Shown here: positions 63,213 through 64,000 of the stretch, in pieces
Position numbering within the stretch: the first letter of the stretch is position 1
Layout of the letters: each line of letters begins with the position of its first letter
From: Alphaproteobacteria bacterium
Lineage (GTDB): Bacteria; Pseudomonadota; Alphaproteobacteria; Micavibrionales; Micavibrionaceae
Length of the DNA: 64,000 bases
Direction: 5' to 3'
Assembly: GCA_020442385.1 (NCBI GenBank)
Contig: JAGRKE010000008.1
Coordinates: forward strand, 62,001 to 126,000
The notes under the pieces: model-generated
The model's database searches: none
What the model saw: only the letters and a program-made list of their open reading frames with translations
Told to the model about the DNA's origin: nothing
Position numbers and translations under genes: made by a program

Positions 63213-64000
63213 TTCTTTTTCTTACTTTTTTTACGCTTGGGCGGCTTGATCGGGCCTGAAGGCTTATCATCATCACCAAACAGCGCGTCCTCAGCCTCAT
63301 GCTCCGCCATCTCAGCCAACGGATGGACATCCGGGCCTTTATCAATGGCTTTGTTAAGGCGTTCTTCCTCTTCGCTCTGGCCGAAGAGATGGATGGGCAC
63401 ATTGAGCGAGCGCATGATAATCACCTGCTGGATCACACCAATGATCGCACTGAACGTCCAGTAAATCACCAGGCCGGAGGCAAAGCGCGAGAGCGCATAG
63501 GTGATGATGAAGGGGAAGAAGCGCATCATATCGCGCTGTAATTTATCCTGCGGCGGCGGGTTGAGGCTCTTTTGCATGATCATCGCAATCAGCATCACGC
63601 ATGGCCAAACCCCGATATGCAGCGCCGCAGGCGGTGTCCAGTCGATCAAGCCAAACAGGTTAAACACGCTGGTCGGATCAGGCGCGGACAAGTCATGAAT
63701 CCAGCCGATAAAGGGTGCATGACGAATTTCAATCGTCACGAACAGCACTTTATATAGCGCAAAGAAAATCGGAATTTGCAGCATGATCGGAAAACACCCG
63801 GCCATCGGATTCACGCCTTCGCGCTGATAGAGCTGCATCAATTCTTGCTGCAATTTTTGTTTATCATCGCCATGTTTTTCACGCAGTGCCGCAACCTGAG
63901 GCGTGACTTTTTTCATTTTTGCAAAAGAACGGTACGAGGTGTTGGTCAACGGGAACACCGCGCCGCGAATAAGGATCGTCAGCACAATAATCGCAAAGCC
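63209..64000 (-). CDS. yidC: Membrane protein insertase YidC, 5' end outside the window
   Basis: The C-terminal part of YidC/OxaI, which inserts proteins into the inner membrane. The conserved core is complete: MKKVTPQVAALREKHGDDKQ, GVNPMAGCFPIMLQIPIFFA, WIHDLSAPDPTSVF and ALSRFASGLVIYWTFSAIIG. The large periplasmic N-terminal domain is beyond the right edge. The reading frame runs past the last base, so the start is unknown. It ends with a Lys-rich tail (KRKKSKKKK). Confidence 0.96.
   Translation of the reverse strand, partial: GFAIIVLTILIRGAVFPLTNTSYRSFAKMKKVTPQVAALREKHGDDKQKLQQELMQLYQREGVNPMAGCFPIMLQIPIFFALYKVLFVTIEIRHAPFIGWIHDLSAPDPTSVFNLFGLIDWTPPAALHIGVWPCVMLIAMIMQKSLNPPPQDKLQRDMMRFFPFIITYALSRFASGLVIYWTFSAIIGVIQQVIIMRSLNVPIHLFGQSEEEERLNKAIDKGPDVHPLAEMAEHEAEDALFGDDDKPSGPIKPPKRKKSKKKK

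Overview
This 64 kb window looks like core chromosome of a Gram-negative alphaproteobacterium with roughly 50% GC. The evidence is a TIGR02300/FYDLN-acid protein (a family I know only from Alphaproteobacteria), class I nrdA without an ATP-cone, LPS heptose synthesis (hldE), an ArnT-like lipid A cluster, FadL, and many lipoproteins and Sec signal peptides. A deep lineage such as Micavibrionales is possible, but I cannot establish it from sequence alone. I saw no rRNA, tRNA, IS element, prophage or CRISPR array. The window cuts yidC at the right edge and possibly an unknown leftward gene at the left edge.

Layout. 0-8 kb: a D-Ala-D-Ala carboxypeptidase with SPOR domain, a pilin-like membrane protein, two lipoproteins (one FlgO-like), a small protein behind a strong Fur-box match, hldE, a transglutaminase-like peptidase fused to an N-terminal MshEN/GspE-N-like domain, and pyruvate kinase. 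8-18 kb: nrdA and nrdB, about 7 kb apart, each behind NrdR-box-like sites, with a polysaccharide deacetylase, a double-SIS sugar-phosphate protein, msrB, a histidine kinase/CheY-like pair, TerC and an unusual sigma factor between them. 18-28 kb: amtB, ilvA, phoH, an operon encoding a YjdM/PhnA-like protein, a methyltransferase and a lipoprotein, and a TPP riboswitch controlling a CHMI-like tautomerase plus thiC. 28-43.5 kb: SCO protein, then a fatty-acid theme (FadL, SCP2-like protein, acyl-CoA dehydrogenase, FadN-type bifunctional enzyme, thiolase) interrupted by a large acidic exported protein, a P-loop protein and a divergent PEP carboxylase. 43.6-64 kb: FYDLN protein, prmA, a GT2/LAB_N/GT39 lipid A cluster, glmS-glmU, DUF3108, a FemAB/GNAT protein, dapD, an HD-domain protein, dapE, a PRC-barrel protein, the def-fmt-eamA-truA operon, rmuC, a second pilin-like paralogue, engB and yidC.

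How the genes fit together. Envelope construction dominates: amino-sugar supply (glmS, glmU), diaminopimelate (dapD, dapE), peptidoglycan trimming (dacA), LPS heptose and lipid A modification, and membrane insertion (yidC). Lipid catabolism and dNTP synthesis (NrdR-controlled) are the other blocks. Genes are tightly packed: seven convergent pairs end within 12 bp of each other or overlap.

The most novel-looking items are the MshEN-like/LapG-like fusion, the tautomerase gene inside the TPP-controlled thiC operon, the SpoT-like HD protein between dapD and dapE, the unknown helical protein inside the fadA-fadN operon, the duplicated sigma4-like region in a sigma factor, and the paired pilin-like paralogues near both ends of the window.
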